From Bacillota bacterium (GTDB taxonomy: Bacteria; Bacillota; UBA4882; UBA8346), in assembly GCA_023392595.1 (NCBI GenBank), contig JAEVYU010000075.1, forward strand, positions 1 to 38,956: a stretch of 38,956 bases of DNA, given 5' to 3'. The notes below the pieces were generated by a model. That model saw nothing but the letters and a program-made list of their open reading frames with translations, was not told the origin of the DNA and did no database searches. This document shows, piece after piece, positions 1 through 8,900 of the stretch; within the stretch, counting starts at the first letter, position 1; every line of letters starts with the position of its first letter. Both the position numbers and the translations under genes were made by a program.

Positions 1-29
1 TCCATATCGCTGAAAGTTTGTTGTTTCAT
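1..29 (-). CDS. Transposase, first nine codons only
   Basis: Only the N-terminus MKQQTFSDM is visible. It follows a good AAGGAG site and is identical to the fragment at the other end of the window. The start looks like those of IS5-family DDE transposases, but nine residues cannot prove the family. Confidence 0.5.
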
Positions 30-124
30 GGATTTCTCCTTGATTTTGTTACCTTAATTATACGATGTCTCGCAGTTATGTTCCAGAAATCCCTTGAATT
101 GTTCCGTTTTAATCAGTGATTCCT
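1..124 (-). mobile_element. Left end of an IS5-like insertion sequence, truncated by the window edge
   Basis: The reverse complement of this stretch matches 38833-38956 with roughly nine differences in about 120 bases. Read on the minus strand it has an outer end (GGAATCACTGATTAA), a -10 like box (TATAAT), a ribosome binding site (AAGGAG) and an ATG opening a transposase reading frame that runs off the window. The outer end resembles the terminal repeats of IS5-group elements, from memory. Matching stops near 124-127, which I take as the IS boundary. The rest of the element lies outside the window. Confidence 0.7.
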
Positions 125-338
125 TAAATCAAATGTACCTACCGGCACTGATTTTAAAATCCGTTTCATCGGTCTAATCCGTTAAATCCTGGTCCAGACG
201 ATGTTTTAGGCGATAATAAAAAGCCCCTGAAATAGACATATCTAAAATAGGAAAATCAAAATAGCGGATACCTTTTCCTTCCGCCCAGACCATAGGCTGA
301 AATAAAAAACTGTCACAAAAAAATGCCAAATCCCACCC
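125..338. other. Non-coding stretch between the IS end and the ispG promoter
   Basis: All plus-strand frames are broken by stops and I see no gene remnant here. In many Firmicutes ispG is preceded by dxr and rseP; no tail of rseP is recognisable, so either the IS sits in an old intergenic space or the upstream genes are elsewhere. Confidence 0.5.
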
Positions 339-367
339 TTAACTTCTCCCGGTATGAATGGTATAAT
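339..367 (+). promoter_or_regulatory. Sigma-A type promoter of ispG
   Basis: A perfect -10 box TATAAT at 362-367 is preceded by 17 bases and a partial -35 box TTAACT at 339-344. A transcript starting near 374 would exclude the more upstream in-frame ATG at 323 and supports translation from 401. Confidence 0.55.
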
Positions 368-400
368 CGTTACAGAAAAAGAAAGGTTACCTGGAAAAAA

Positions 401-1465
401 ATGAAAGCACGCCGTATTACCAAAGCAGTTCAGGTCGGGCCGCTTATTATCGGTGGCGACAGCCCGATTACGATTCAGTCCATGACCAATACCGATACCC
501 GGGACCGGAAAGCGACCCTGAACCAGATCCGTCAATTAAGCGATGCCGGTTGTGAAATCGTCCGGTTGGCCGTTCCCGACAGTGAGGCTGCTGACAATTT
601 GAGCTTTTTTTGTGAAAATTCCGCCGTGCCGCTGGTGGCGGACATTCATTTCGATTACCGTCTGGCCTTGACCGCTATCGCCGCGGGTATCGGTAAATTG
701 CGGATCAACCCCGGCAATATCGGAGGGGTGGATCGGGTTAAGCTTTTAGCCGGGGAGGCGAAGCAAAGAAACATTCCCATCCGGATTGGAGTCAATGCCG
801 GTTCGCTGGAGAAAGACCTTTTGGAGAAATTTCACGGTCCTACGCCTGAAGCCATGGTGGAAAGCGCCCTCCGGCACATTCGAATGCTGGAAGAGGCCGA
901 TTTTACCGGTATCGTTATTTCCTTGAAAGCTTCTTCGGTCCCATCTACGATTGAAGCCTATCAACTCTTGGCCAAGCAGTGCGATTACCCGTTCCATATC
1001 GGGATTACCGAGGCCGGAACCTGGTTTAAAGGTTCGGTGCGTTCGGCGGTGGGTTTAGGGGCTTTACTTTGGGAGGGACTTGGTGATACCTTACGAGTTT
1101 CCTTAACCGGCGACCCTTTACGCGAGGTCGCGGTGGGACAAGATATTTTACAAGCCTTGCAATTACGAAGTTTTGGGGCAACCGTGGTCTCCTGCCCCAC
1201 CTGCGGCCGTACCCAAGTGGATTTGGAATCTCTGGCCTCCAAGGTGGAACAATTGGCCGCCGGTATTGGTAAACCAATTAAAATTGCAGTCATGGGCTGC
1301 GCGGTCAATGGACCGGGAGAAGCCCGGGAGGCCGATCTGGGTGTGGCCGGCGGAAAAGGGGAAGGCTTGATTTTCCGTAAGGGAGAAATCATCAAAAAAG
1401 TGCCGGAAGACCAGATTGTGGCGGCGCTAAAGGAAGAGCTGGAGAAATTGGTTACCAGTGATTAG
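401..1465 (+). CDS. ispG: (E)-4-hydroxy-3-methylbut-2-enyl-diphosphate synthase
   Basis: Penultimate enzyme of the MEP isoprenoid pathway, reducing methylerythritol cyclodiphosphate to HMBPP with a [4Fe-4S] cluster. From 401 the protein has 354 residues, the usual length for the bacterial form. The N-terminal TIM-barrel carries the family phrase IQSMTNTDTRD, and the C-terminal reductase-like domain carries the cluster cysteines in SCPTCGRTQ and MGCAVNGPGEA. An in-frame ATG at 323 would add 26 residues with no family resemblance and lies upstream of the likely promoter, so I chose 401, although its ribosome binding site is weak. It precedes proS and polC, the usual Firmicutes order. Confidence 0.95.
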   Translation: MKARRITKAVQVGPLIIGGDSPITIQSMTNTDTRDRKATLNQIRQLSDAGCEIVRLAVPDSEAADNLSFFCENSAVPLVADIHFDYRLALTAIAAGIGKLRINPGNIGGVDRVKLLAGEAKQRNIPIRIGVNAGSLEKDLLEKFHGPTPEAMVESALRHIRMLEEADFTGIVISLKASSVPSTIEAYQLLAKQCDYPFHIGITEAGTWFKGSVRSAVGLGALLWEGLGDTLRVSLTGDPLREVAVGQDILQALQLRSFGATVVSCPTCGRTQVDLESLASKVEQLAAGIGKPIKIAVMGCAVNGPGEAREADLGVAGGKGEGLIFRKGEIIKKVPEDQIVAALKEELEKLVTSD

Positions 1466-1600
1466 TTATTGGATAATAGTTGTTGATGAGTATCCTAGTA
1501 TTATTCATCCCCTAAATTTTTGAAAAAGTAATAACTAACAGCCAATAACAAATAACCAGGAACCAATAGCTAATATCGCATTACAAGAGAAAAATTCGGA
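1466..1600. repeat. Imperfect inverted repeat, TTATTGG/CCAATAA family
   Basis: The 5' part (ATTAGTTATTGGATAATAG, from about 1463) and the 3' part, rich in AATAACTAAC and CCAATAACAAATAACC units up to about 1598, are imperfect inverted repeats of each other. Related sequence recurs at 17800-17990 and, in part, at 28595-28620, so this is a dispersed intergenic repeat family. It contains no ORF. Confidence 0.65.
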
Positions 1601-1609
1601 GGGTATTTC

Positions 1610-3319
1610 ATGCGTCAATCCAAATTATTTGCACCGACACTCAGGGAAGTTCCGGCTGAGGCTGAAGTGGTCAGCCATCAATTGATGCTGCGGGCGGGAA
1701 TGATCCGGAAGTCGGCGGCGGGGATGTACACTTATTTGCCGCTGGCTTGGCGGATTTTAAGTAAAATTTCCAAAATCGTCCGGGAGGAGATAGACCGGGA
1801 AGACGGTCAGGAATTGGCCATGCCGATAACCCAACCGGCTGAGATATGGAAACAAAGCGGCCGCTGGGATGTTTATGGCGATGAAATGTTCCGTTTGAAA
1901 GACCGCCATCACCGCGAGTTTTGTTTAGGGCCGACCCACGAGGAACTGATCACGACGATTGTTAAAAATGAAGTCCGTTCTTACCGCGATTTGCCCTTGC
2001 GTTTATACCAAATTCAAAATAAATACCGGGATGAAACCCGGCCCCGTTTCGGGTTGATGCGGGGCAGGGAATTCATTATGAAAGACCTGTATTCTTTTGA
2101 TTTGGATGAGGCTGGACTGGAAGAAAGTTATCAGGCCATGTACCGGGCCTATACTAGGGTTTTCACCCGCTGCGGCTTGAAGTTCCGCCCGGTGGACGCC
2201 GACTCCGGGGCGATCGGCGGCAACAGCAGCCAGGAATTCATGGTTCTGGCCGAGGCCGGAGAGGCTCTGGTCCTTTATTGCGACACCTGTGATTATGCGG
2301 CCGATGTTGAAAAGGCAATTTCCAGAGTTCCGGTTGATGCTGCCGCGGCTCAGAAAGACCTGGAGAAAGTAAAGACTCCCGGTTATAAAACCATCGACGA
2401 GGTCTGCTCGTTTTTAAAAATTGCTCCCGAAAATACCGTCAAAACCCTTTTTTATGGTACGGGAGAGGGTTATGTGGCGGTCTTGGTCCGGGGTAACGAT
2501 CAGGTTAATGAGATCAAACTGGCCAATTTTCTGAATTGCAAGAAGTTATATCTGGCCCCTCCCGAAGAATTGGCGGAGGTTTTCGGCCTGCCCGTGGGTT
2601 ATGTGGGACCGGTAAATCTCGATGAACGCATTCAAATCGTCGGGGACAATCTGGTTCAAGAAATGCATGGGGTGGTTGTAGGCGCCAATGAAGCTGAATT
2701 TCACTTGAAGAACGTGGAGCCGGCGCGTGATATTAAGAACGTTGTCTATACCGATTTAAGAACGGCTATGGCCGGTGAAACTTGCCCCCATTGTGAAGGC
2801 CATCTGAAGGAAGTGAGAGGGATTGAAGCCGGGCAAATCTTTAAACTCGGCACCAAATACAGCAAAGCTTTGGGCGCGTCCTATCTGGATGAGAAAGGCC
2901 AGTCCCAACTGATGGTCATGGGATGCTACGGTATCGGCGTTAGCCGGACGATGGCGGCCGCAATCGAACAAAATTACGACTCCAACGGCATTCAATGGCC
3001 GATGGCGATTGCCCCTTATCAAGTTCACGTCATCGCGGTGAATCCGGAACAATTGCCGGTCGCGGAGGAATTATATCAAAAACTTAATGATGCCAAAGTT
3101 GAAGTTTTATTGGACGACCGGGATGAAAGGCCGGGTGTGAAGTTTAAGGACGCCGATCTGATCGGAATTCCGCTCCGCATCACCATCGGTCCCAAAAGTT
3201 TGGCCCAAGGTGAAGCTGAGGTCAAGTATAGACAAACCGGAGTTGAGGAACGTTGGCCTTTAGATCAAGTAGTGGAAAAAGCGAAGGCCTTTATTGAGAA
3301 AAGTTTAGTTGAAAGATGA
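1610..3319 (+). CDS. proS: Prolyl-tRNA synthetase, bacterial type with editing domain
   Basis: Class II synthetase charging tRNA-Pro. The 569 residues match the bacterial ProS form. The catalytic core shows motif 2 (YRDETRPRFGLMRGREF) and motif 3 (GCYGIGVSRTMAA). Between about residues 225 and 390 lies a YbaK-like insertion domain that in this family deacylates mischarged Ala-tRNA-Pro. The last 100 residues form the anticodon-binding domain. The start follows a GGAGGG site. It is downstream of ispG, separated by a repeat, and upstream of polC, a conserved neighbourhood in Firmicutes. Confidence 0.97.
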   Translation: MRQSKLFAPTLREVPAEAEVVSHQLMLRAGMIRKSAAGMYTYLPLAWRILSKISKIVREEIDREDGQELAMPITQPAEIWKQSGRWDVYGDEMFRLKDRHHREFCLGPTHEELITTIVKNEVRSYRDLPLRLYQIQNKYRDETRPRFGLMRGREFIMKDLYSFDLDEAGLEESYQAMYRAYTRVFTRCGLKFRPVDADSGAIGGNSSQEFMVLAEAGEALVLYCDTCDYAADVEKAISRVPVDAAAAQKDLEKVKTPGYKTIDEVCSFLKIAPENTVKTLFYGTGEGYVAVLVRGNDQVNEIKLANFLNCKKLYLAPPEELAEVFGLPVGYVGPVNLDERIQIVGDNLVQEMHGVVVGANEAEFHLKNVEPARDIKNVVYTDLRTAMAGETCPHCEGHLKEVRGIEAGQIFKLGTKYSKALGASYLDEKGQSQLMVMGCYGIGVSRTMAAAIEQNYDSNGIQWPMAIAPYQVHVIAVNPEQLPVAEELYQKLNDAKVEVLLDDRDERPGVKFKDADLIGIPLRITIGPKSLAQGEAEVKYRQTGVEERWPLDQVVEKAKAFIEKSLVER

Positions 3320-3486
3320 TTTATACCACGAAGGACACGAAGATTTAATGAATTAAATTGTGTTTGATCTTTTTACCTCATAATAAGGATGATTCCTACT
3401 TTTTGGAATGAGTTTCCACATAGGGTCTTGAATGAGGTTTTGCAATAACTTCGTGTCCTTCGTGCTCTTCGTGGTAGGTATAAATA
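3320..3486. repeat. Long palindromic intergenic repeat built from CACGAAG units
   Basis: The arm at 3320-3342 (TTTATACCACGAAGGACACG and following AAG) is matched in inverse at about 3449-3484, where the 3' arm carries an extra copy of the ACGAAG unit of about 13 bases. The interior is about 105 bases of AT-rich DNA. The unit resembles dispersed CACGAAGGACACGAAG sequences that I recall from unrelated bacterial genomes. No ORF is present. Confidence 0.75.
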
Positions 3487-3541
3487 TTTTCTAGTTTTCC
3501 TATTTTATTTTTTGAACAGTTTTTGAAAAGGAGTCTTCATA

Positions 3542-6500
3542 ATGTCCGCACTGCCGGAACAATATGTAATCAAACCGGATAACCGTTCCTTGCGTGCATT
3601 TAAAGGGATTGAAACGGTCCCTTTTTCTTTTCCCATCGAACCTGTCCTGGAAGAGGGGTTGATTTCCCAAATCCTGGTCAATGCCAAGGATTCATCATGG
3701 GAAATAGCCCTGGTGCTAAAAAACGATCTTTTGCCCGCTCAAAAAGAGGAATTGGAAAAAGCTATCGCGTCAATGGTATTGGGCCTTTCCAAGGTCCATT
3801 TGAAAATTTTGTGTCCCCGGAATTTACCTCCCTTGGAAGAGCGTTTACAGCAGAAATGGGAGAAAATTTTACAGTCCGCCGCCGCCAAATTTCCCGGCAG
3901 CAATGGCTGGCTTATCGAAGCCAAGTACCGGTTATTGCCCGGAAATCTCCTGGAGATCCAGGTCCGTAACCGGACCGGGGTGGATTATTTATCGGCGCGC
4001 AGTAGTGAACTGGGGGAACTAATTCAGGAAATCGTCTTTGAAGACTTAAAACTCAGTTTTGAAGTAGGCGACTTCGGCGAACCGGCCTTTGAGGATGATC
4101 GCCGCCGGGAGGATGAGGCTTTTGCCAAGTCGGTGGCCAAATCGGTATCTCATGTTACCTCTCCTGCAGCCGGTAAATCATCAGGCTCGGGTTCAACTTC
4201 CGGCTCCTCCGATGTGATACTCGGCAAAAAATTCAGCGGTGAGCCGGTTCCGTTAAAGCAACTTCATGATGAAGAGGAACAAGTGATTGTCAAAGGGGAA
4301 GTATTCCGCTTTGAAACGAGGGTTTCCAAAGCGGGTAAGAAATTTTATTTGGGAGATATAACCGATTACAACGATTCCATAAGCTTTAAAATTTTCCCCC
4401 GGAATGTCGACAATTTGGAGGAAAAGGTTCGTGAAGGCTCATGGGTGATCTTACGCGGTAATTTGCAGTTTGACCCTTACGCCAAGGAATTGGTGATATT
4501 GGTTTCGGATATTATGCCGAGTTCTTCCCTGATTCAGCGGAAGGATGATGCCGAAGAAAAAAGGATCGAACTCCATTTACATACCAAAATGAGCGCCATG
4601 GATGCTACCGTCGATGCGGCGGAGGCTATCAAACAGGCTGCCAAGTGGGGTCATCCGGCCATTGCCATTACCGATCACGGTGTGGTCCATTCTTTCCCGG
4701 AGGTCGCCAGCGTGGCCAAGAAGGCCGGCATCAAAGTCATTTACGGCCTGGAAGGTTATTTAGTGGATGATGGGGTTCCGATCGTGGTCGGGGCTTCGGA
4801 TGAGATCCTTGAGGGTCTCGTGTATGTTGTGCTGGATATTGAAACCACCGGTTTCAATCCCCAAAAAGAAGATTTACTGGAGATTGGCGCCGTGAAATAT
4901 TTAAATGGGGAGAAGGTTGCAGAATTCTCCACGCTGATTCGTCCCGGGAAAGCGATCTCGGAGGAGATTCAAAAATTGACCGGCATCACTCCGGAAATGG
5001 TGGAGGACGCTCCTTTACCGGAGGATGTATTGGGGCGGTTTAAAGAGTTCTGTGGGGACGCCGTGCTGGTGGCCCATAACGCCCGTTTCGATATTGGCTT
5101 CATCACCGCCAAGTATTTTCAGTTTTTCGGCGAAAAGCCGGACCCGGTATATCTGGATACCTTGGGACTGGCCCGGTCGGTCTGGCCGAATTTCAAGAGC
5201 TACCGGCTGAACAATGTCGCCAAGGAACTCGGGATTAAGCTGCAAAACCATCACCGGGCCACCGACGATGCCCAGTGCGCGGCAGATATCCTGCTCAAGG
5301 CATTGGACAAACTCAGTGAAAGAAAGCTGGAACGGCTGGCTGATCTGAATTTACTGGTCAAGGAGAGCGGCGTCGAACACCTTAAAACTTATCATATCAT
5401 TATTTTGGTGAAGAACCGGATTGGGATGAAACATCTCTACCGTCTGGTTTCCGATTCCCATATTCGTTATTTTTACCGCCATCCGCGGATTCCCCGGTCG
5501 CTATTGATGGAGTTCCGGGAGGGTTTGATTATCGGGAGCGCCTGCGAAGCGGGAGAACTTTACCAGGCGATTCTTGATGGAGCCGATGAAAGCAAGCTGG
5601 AGGAGATTGGAGATTTTTACGACTATTTGGAAATTCAACCCAACGGCAATAACCAATTTTTAATCAATTCCGGCCGGGTAAAGTCGGTTGAGGAACTCCA
5701 GGATAATAACAGAAAGATTATCGAACTCGGGTCCAAATTGGGTAAGCCCGTGGTGGCCACGGGAGATGTCCATTTTCTCCATCCCCATGAAGAGATTTAC
5801 CGCAGGATATTGTTAATGGGACAGGGATTCCAGGATGCCGATAATCAAGCGCCGCTTTACTTCAGGACTACGAGCGAGATGTTGCGGGAGTTTTCATATC
5901 TGGGGGATGATTTGGCTAAAAAAGTGGTAATTTCCGCCCCCCATCTCATATTCGATCAGGTCGAGAATGTCTCGCCCTTGCCGGAGCAGTTTTCCCCGCC
6001 GCAAATTCCCGGCGCCGAGGATGAAATCCGGAATATGTCCTATGACAAGGCGAAGGAATTATACGGCGATCCCCTGCCTAAGCTGGTGGAAGAGCGGCTG
6101 GAATGGGAATTGAAAAGTATTATCGGGCATGGATATGCGGTTTTATATTTGATCGCTCAAAAACTGGTGAAAAAATCATTGGACGACGGCTATCTGGTCG
6201 GTTCCCGGGGTTCGGTCGGTTCCTCCTTTGTGGCAACGATGTGCCAGATTACTGAGGTCAATCCGTTACCAGGCCATTACCGCTGTCCGGAGTGTAAATA
6301 CAGCGAGTTTAAGGAGACCGGGGAGATTGCTTCCGGATGGGATCTGCCCGATAAAATCTGTCCCCAATGCGGCCATCCTCTGATAAAGGATGGACAAGAT
6401 ATCCCGTTTGCGACCTTTATGGGTTTTGAGGGCGATAAGGAACCTGATATCGACTTGAATTTCTCCGGCGAATACCAACCGATCATCCATAAATACACTG

Positions 6501-7870
6501 AAGAGATTTTCGGGAAAGGCTTTGTGTTCCGGGCCGGTACCGTGACCGGGCTTGCCGATAAGACGGCCTTCGGTTTTGTCAAAGGTTACACGGAAGATAA
6601 GGGGATCCGCCTCCGTCAGGCGGAAATGAGCAGGTTGGCCAAAGGTTGTACCGGGGTACGCCGCTCCACCGGACAACATCCGGGCGGACTTTACGTGGTC
6701 CCCAAAGACCAGGAGATATATAACTTTACCCCGATCCAGTACCCGGCCAATGATAAAAAGGCGGATTGGATCACCACTCATTTTGAATATCACGGGGCCC
6801 TCGAAGGCCGTCTCGTGAAGCTTGATATTTTGGGCCATGATGATCCGACGGTTATCCGGATGCTGAATGATTTGACCGGTATCGATCCCCGGACCGTAAC
6901 CATGGCCGAACCCACTACCATGAAGATTTTTTCCACCGTGGAACCGCTGGGGATTACCGAGGAACAGCTGGGATTTGACCTGGGTACCCTCGGAATTCCG
7001 GAGTTTGGTACCGGTTTTGTCCGCCAGATGCTCGAAGATACCCACCCGACCACCTTTGCTGAGTTGGTCCGGATCTCGGGATTGTCTCACGGAACCAATG
7101 TCTGGCTCGGCAATGCCCAGGACTTGATTCGAAATGGCACGGCTACTTTGAAGGATGTCATTTGTACTCGTGACGACATTATGAACTATTTGATTTTTAA
7201 GGGTTTACCACCCAAGACGTCCTTTAAGATCATGGAAAAAGTTCGTAAAGGCAAGGGCCTGGAAGAAGATGACATCAAGGTCATGAAGGAGCACGATGTT
7301 CCCGATTGGTACATCGATTCCTGTCTAAAGATCAAATACATGTTTCCCAAGGCTCACGCTGTGGCTTATGTAATGATGGCCTTCCGGATTGCCTGGTTCA
7401 AGGTTAATTATCCGGAGGCTTATTATGCCACTTATTTCACAGTTCGCGCCGACGAATTCGACGCCGACAAAGTAGTCCATGGTGAAGGGGCGGTGCGCAA
7501 CGCTTTGGCTGAGATTCGTCAAAAGGGTAACGATGCGACCCAAAAAGAAAAGAACCTGGAAACTATTTTAGAAATGGTGCTGGAATCGATGTTACGGGGA
7601 ATTCATTTTATCCGGGTGGATATTTATCAATCCGATCCCCAGAAATTTGTGATTACTCCTGAAGGGTTATTACCTCCCTTGGCGTCTTTGCAAGGACTCG
7701 GTGAAAATGCCGCCAATTATTTGGCGGCGGCCCGCCGGGAAGGTCCCTTCTTATCCATTGAAGACCTTAAAAGCCGGGCCCGTTTAAGTTCCGCAGTGAT
7801 CGAGGTTTTGCAAAATCACGGCTGTTTGCAGGGAATGACGGAATCGGCTCAATTAACGCTTTTTGGGTAA
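3542..7870 (+). CDS. polC: DNA polymerase III alpha subunit, Gram-positive type with proofreading exonuclease
   Basis: Replicative polymerase of low-GC Gram-positives, 1442 residues as usual for PolC. Order of parts: N-terminal domain (1-190); a Ser/Gly-rich linker (about 195-230); an OB domain (about 235-335); a PHP domain beginning ELHLHTKMSAMDA near 343; a DEDD 3'-5' exonuclease inserted in the PHP domain (LDIETTGF near 430, HNARFDIGF, HHRATDDA); a zinc-binding pair CPEC and CPQC near 914-942; and the polymerase catalytic PDIDLNFSGE near 968. The start at 3542 follows a GGAGTC site. The gene is complete and typical. No terminator is obvious directly behind it; the c-di-GMP riboswitch begins 80 bases downstream. 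Confidence 0.98.
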   Translation: MSALPEQYVIKPDNRSLRAFKGIETVPFSFPIEPVLEEGLISQILVNAKDSSWEIALVLKNDLLPAQKEELEKAIASMVLGLSKVHLKILCPRNLPPLEERLQQKWEKILQSAAAKFPGSNGWLIEAKYRLLPGNLLEIQVRNRTGVDYLSARSSELGELIQEIVFEDLKLSFEVGDFGEPAFEDDRRREDEAFAKSVAKSVSHVTSPAAGKSSGSGSTSGSSDVILGKKFSGEPVPLKQLHDEEEQVIVKGEVFRFETRVSKAGKKFYLGDITDYNDSISFKIFPRNVDNLEEKVREGSWVILRGNLQFDPYAKELVILVSDIMPSSSLIQRKDDAEEKRIELHLHTKMSAMDATVDAAEAIKQAAKWGHPAIAITDHGVVHSFPEVASVAKKAGIKVIYGLEGYLVDDGVPIVVGASDEILEGLVYVVLDIETTGFNPQKEDLLEIGAVKYLNGEKVAEFSTLIRPGKAISEEIQKLTGITPEMVEDAPLPEDVLGRFKEFCGDAVLVAHNARFDIGFITAKYFQFFGEKPDPVYLDTLGLARSVWPNFKSYRLNNVAKELGIKLQNHHRATDDAQCAADILLKALDKLSERKLERLADLNLLVKESGVEHLKTYHIIILVKNRIGMKHLYRLVSDSHIRYFYRHPRIPRSLLMEFREGLIIGSACEAGELYQAILDGADESKLEEIGDFYDYLEIQPNGNNQFLINSGRVKSVEELQDNNRKIIELGSKLGKPVVATGDVHFLHPHEEIYRRILLMGQGFQDADNQAPLYFRTTSEMLREFSYLGDDLAKKVVISAPHLIFDQVENVSPLPEQFSPPQIPGAEDEIRNMSYDKAKELYGDPLPKLVEERLEWELKSIIGHGYAVLYLIAQKLVKKSLDDGYLVGSRGSVGSSFVATMCQITEVNPLPGHYRCPECKYSEFKETGEIASGWDLPDKICPQCGHPLIKDGQDIPFATFMGFEGDKEPDIDLNFSGEYQPIIHKYTEEIFGKGFVFRAGTVTGLADKTAFGFVKGYTEDKGIRLRQAEMSRLAKGCTGVRRSTGQHPGGLYVVPKDQEIYNFTPIQYPANDKKADWITTHFEYHGALEGRLVKLDILGHDDPTVIRMLNDLTGIDPRTVTMAEPTTMKIFSTVEPLGITEEQLGFDLGTLGIPEFGTGFVRQMLEDTHPTTFAELVRISGLSHGTNVWLGNAQDLIRNGTATLKDVICTRDDIMNYLIFKGLPPKTSFKIMEKVRKGKGLEEDDIKVMKEHDVPDWYIDSCLKIKYMFPKAHAVAYVMMAFRIAWFKVNYPEAYYATYFTVRADEFDADKVVHGEGAVRNALAEIRQKGNDATQKEKNLETILEMVLESMLRGIHFIRVDIYQSDPQKFVITPEGLLPPLASLQGLGENAANYLAAARREGPFLSIEDLKSRARLSSAVIEVLQNHGCLQGMTESAQLTLFG

Positions 7871-7952
7871 AAAAAGTTAAATTAACCATATACAATTCAT
7901 AAATCCGGTTGTATAATAAAAATAACTCTAAAAAGAATTTTTTTGATTTTTT

Positions 7953-8072
7953 ACAACTTAACGAGAATAGCAAATCTGGTGAAAGCCGGAGACGCAAAGC
8001 CACGGATCTAAGGCTGGGTGTTTCGAAAAAGAACATCGAGTGATGATGGCCGGGTTACCGAATTAAAGTTGT
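7953..8072 (+). ncRNA. Cyclic di-GMP-I (GEMM-I) riboswitch aptamer
   Basis: The sequence shows the class hallmarks: a closing stem (ACAACTTAA at 7953-7961 with TTAAAGTTGT at 8063-8072), a first hairpin TCTGG/CCGGA capped by a GAAA tetraloop at 7975-7990, the invariant GACGCAAAGCC, and a 3' GGCCGGGTTACC. A TATAAT box lies just upstream near 7911. It binds c-di-GMP by family knowledge. A large hairpin follows at 8138-8190 and could be the expression platform. The next gene is on the opposite strand, so the regulated gene is not evident. Confidence 0.9.
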
Positions 8073-8137
8073 TTTTTATTAAAATAGGAGTTTCACTAGA
8101 ATATTTTTCACGAAAATCCTCCTCCTTAGCCCGTCAA

Positions 8138-8190
8138 GAAAAGCAAAGAAGTTACTAAATAAGCATTTTTAGTAGCTTCTTTGCTTTTTC
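8138..8190. terminator. Long hairpin, probable terminator working on both strands
   Basis: AAAAGCAAAGAAGTTACTAAA (8139-8159) pairs with TTTAGTAGCTTCTTTGCTTTT (8168-8188) over 21 positions with one G-T wobble and an 8-base loop. T-runs flank both sides. On the plus strand it ends the riboswitch transcript; on the minus strand it lies downstream of the holin-like gene. Two smaller inverted repeats follow (AAGCCC/GGGCTT at 8193-8219 and GTCCG/CGGAC at about 8220-8246). Confidence 0.7.
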
Positions 8191-8289
8191 AAAGCCCGGG
8201 TTTTGAGGGTAAAGGGCTTGTCCGCCGGTAGTTTTTTTCCGGACATAAGGGGACAGCCTTGTAAATTGTGGATTTACAAACCAAAGATC

Positions 8290-8622
8290 TTATTTTACTT
8301 TGGTTGGGATAAATAAATCAATTAACCCGATGACGAGTGATGCCAGTAAAGCCCCAATAATCGAAACCGACATACCGGGGACAATAAATTGGGTAATATA
8401 GATGACTACCGCTGAAACCAAAAAGCCGACCACCCCATGGGCATAGGGAGAAATTCCCCGTCCCAACACCAGCTCGATGAGATAACTAATTCCAGCAATC
8501 ACGATTGCGGCTAACAAAGCGCTCATAAAATTAAGGGATTTAAAGCCCGGCACCAATGCGCCGATAAACATCAACACCAAAGCTGCAACTACAAAACGAA
8601 TAATTGTTCTTAGCCAATCCAA
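8290..8622 (-). CDS. Phage holin family IV / YvlD-like small membrane protein
   Basis: A 110-residue hydrophobic protein with about four membrane spans (residues 7-27, 32-55, 62-80, 84-105) separated by short loops with GRGISPYAHG. This pattern fits the 4-TMS mycobacterial-type holin superfamily IV, common as single chromosomal genes in Firmicutes and not by itself evidence of a prophage. The start is TTG, preceded by a strong AGGGGGTGAT site. It is transcribed towards the orphan riboswitch on the other strand. The function of these chromosomal relatives is unknown to me. Confidence 0.8.
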   Translation of the reverse strand: MDWLRTIIRFVVAALVLMFIGALVPGFKSLNFMSALLAAIVIAGISYLIELVLGRGISPYAHGVVGFLVSAVVIYITQFIVPGMSVSIIGALLASLVIGLIDLFIPTKVK

Positions 8623-8654
8623 GTTATCACCCCCTTTAAAAAGAAAAGCAAAAA

Positions 8655-8745
8655 TTGACGGTAATAGCTTTCCCGGCAGCTACCCGAGTATGCGCCCGCG
8701 AGCGTGCATCCCCATGGTAAATGCTGCTAAATGGGGATAGATCGC
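8655..8745. other. Run of three consecutive hairpins, possible structured RNA
   Basis: Three stems follow each other between the holin-like gene and the next plus-strand gene: GGT-(bulge)-AGCT with AGCTACC (8660-8684), ATGCGC with GCGTGCAT (about 8690-8709), and ATCCCCAT with ATGGGGAT (about 8708-8738). It could be a leader of the minus-strand gene at 8290-8622 or of the plus-strand gene at 8901. It does not match a riboswitch class that I can recall. Confidence 0.4.
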
Positions 8746-8900
8746 CTAAGGAATCCAAATGTGTAAAAAAATTGTTTTGGGAAAAACTAATGAAAGGCCA
8801 AATAGGACCGGAAATCCGAAATCCAATGAGTGGTTATGATTTACCTCCATAAGCTTTTTCAGTCATGAATTTACGAAGGATGTCCAAAAAGGAGTAAAAT

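Noticed and set aside
242..535. 97-codon minus-strand frame over the ispG start
   Set aside because: Antisense to a clear gene, no ribosome binding site and no family features.
6266..7090. 274-codon minus-strand frame inside polC
   Set aside because: Long, but entirely antisense to conserved PolC polymerase motifs; its composition is that of a shadow frame.
8290..8622. Prophage signal from the holin-family gene
   Set aside because: No endolysin, portal, capsid or integrase nearby; the family is common as single chromosomal genes.
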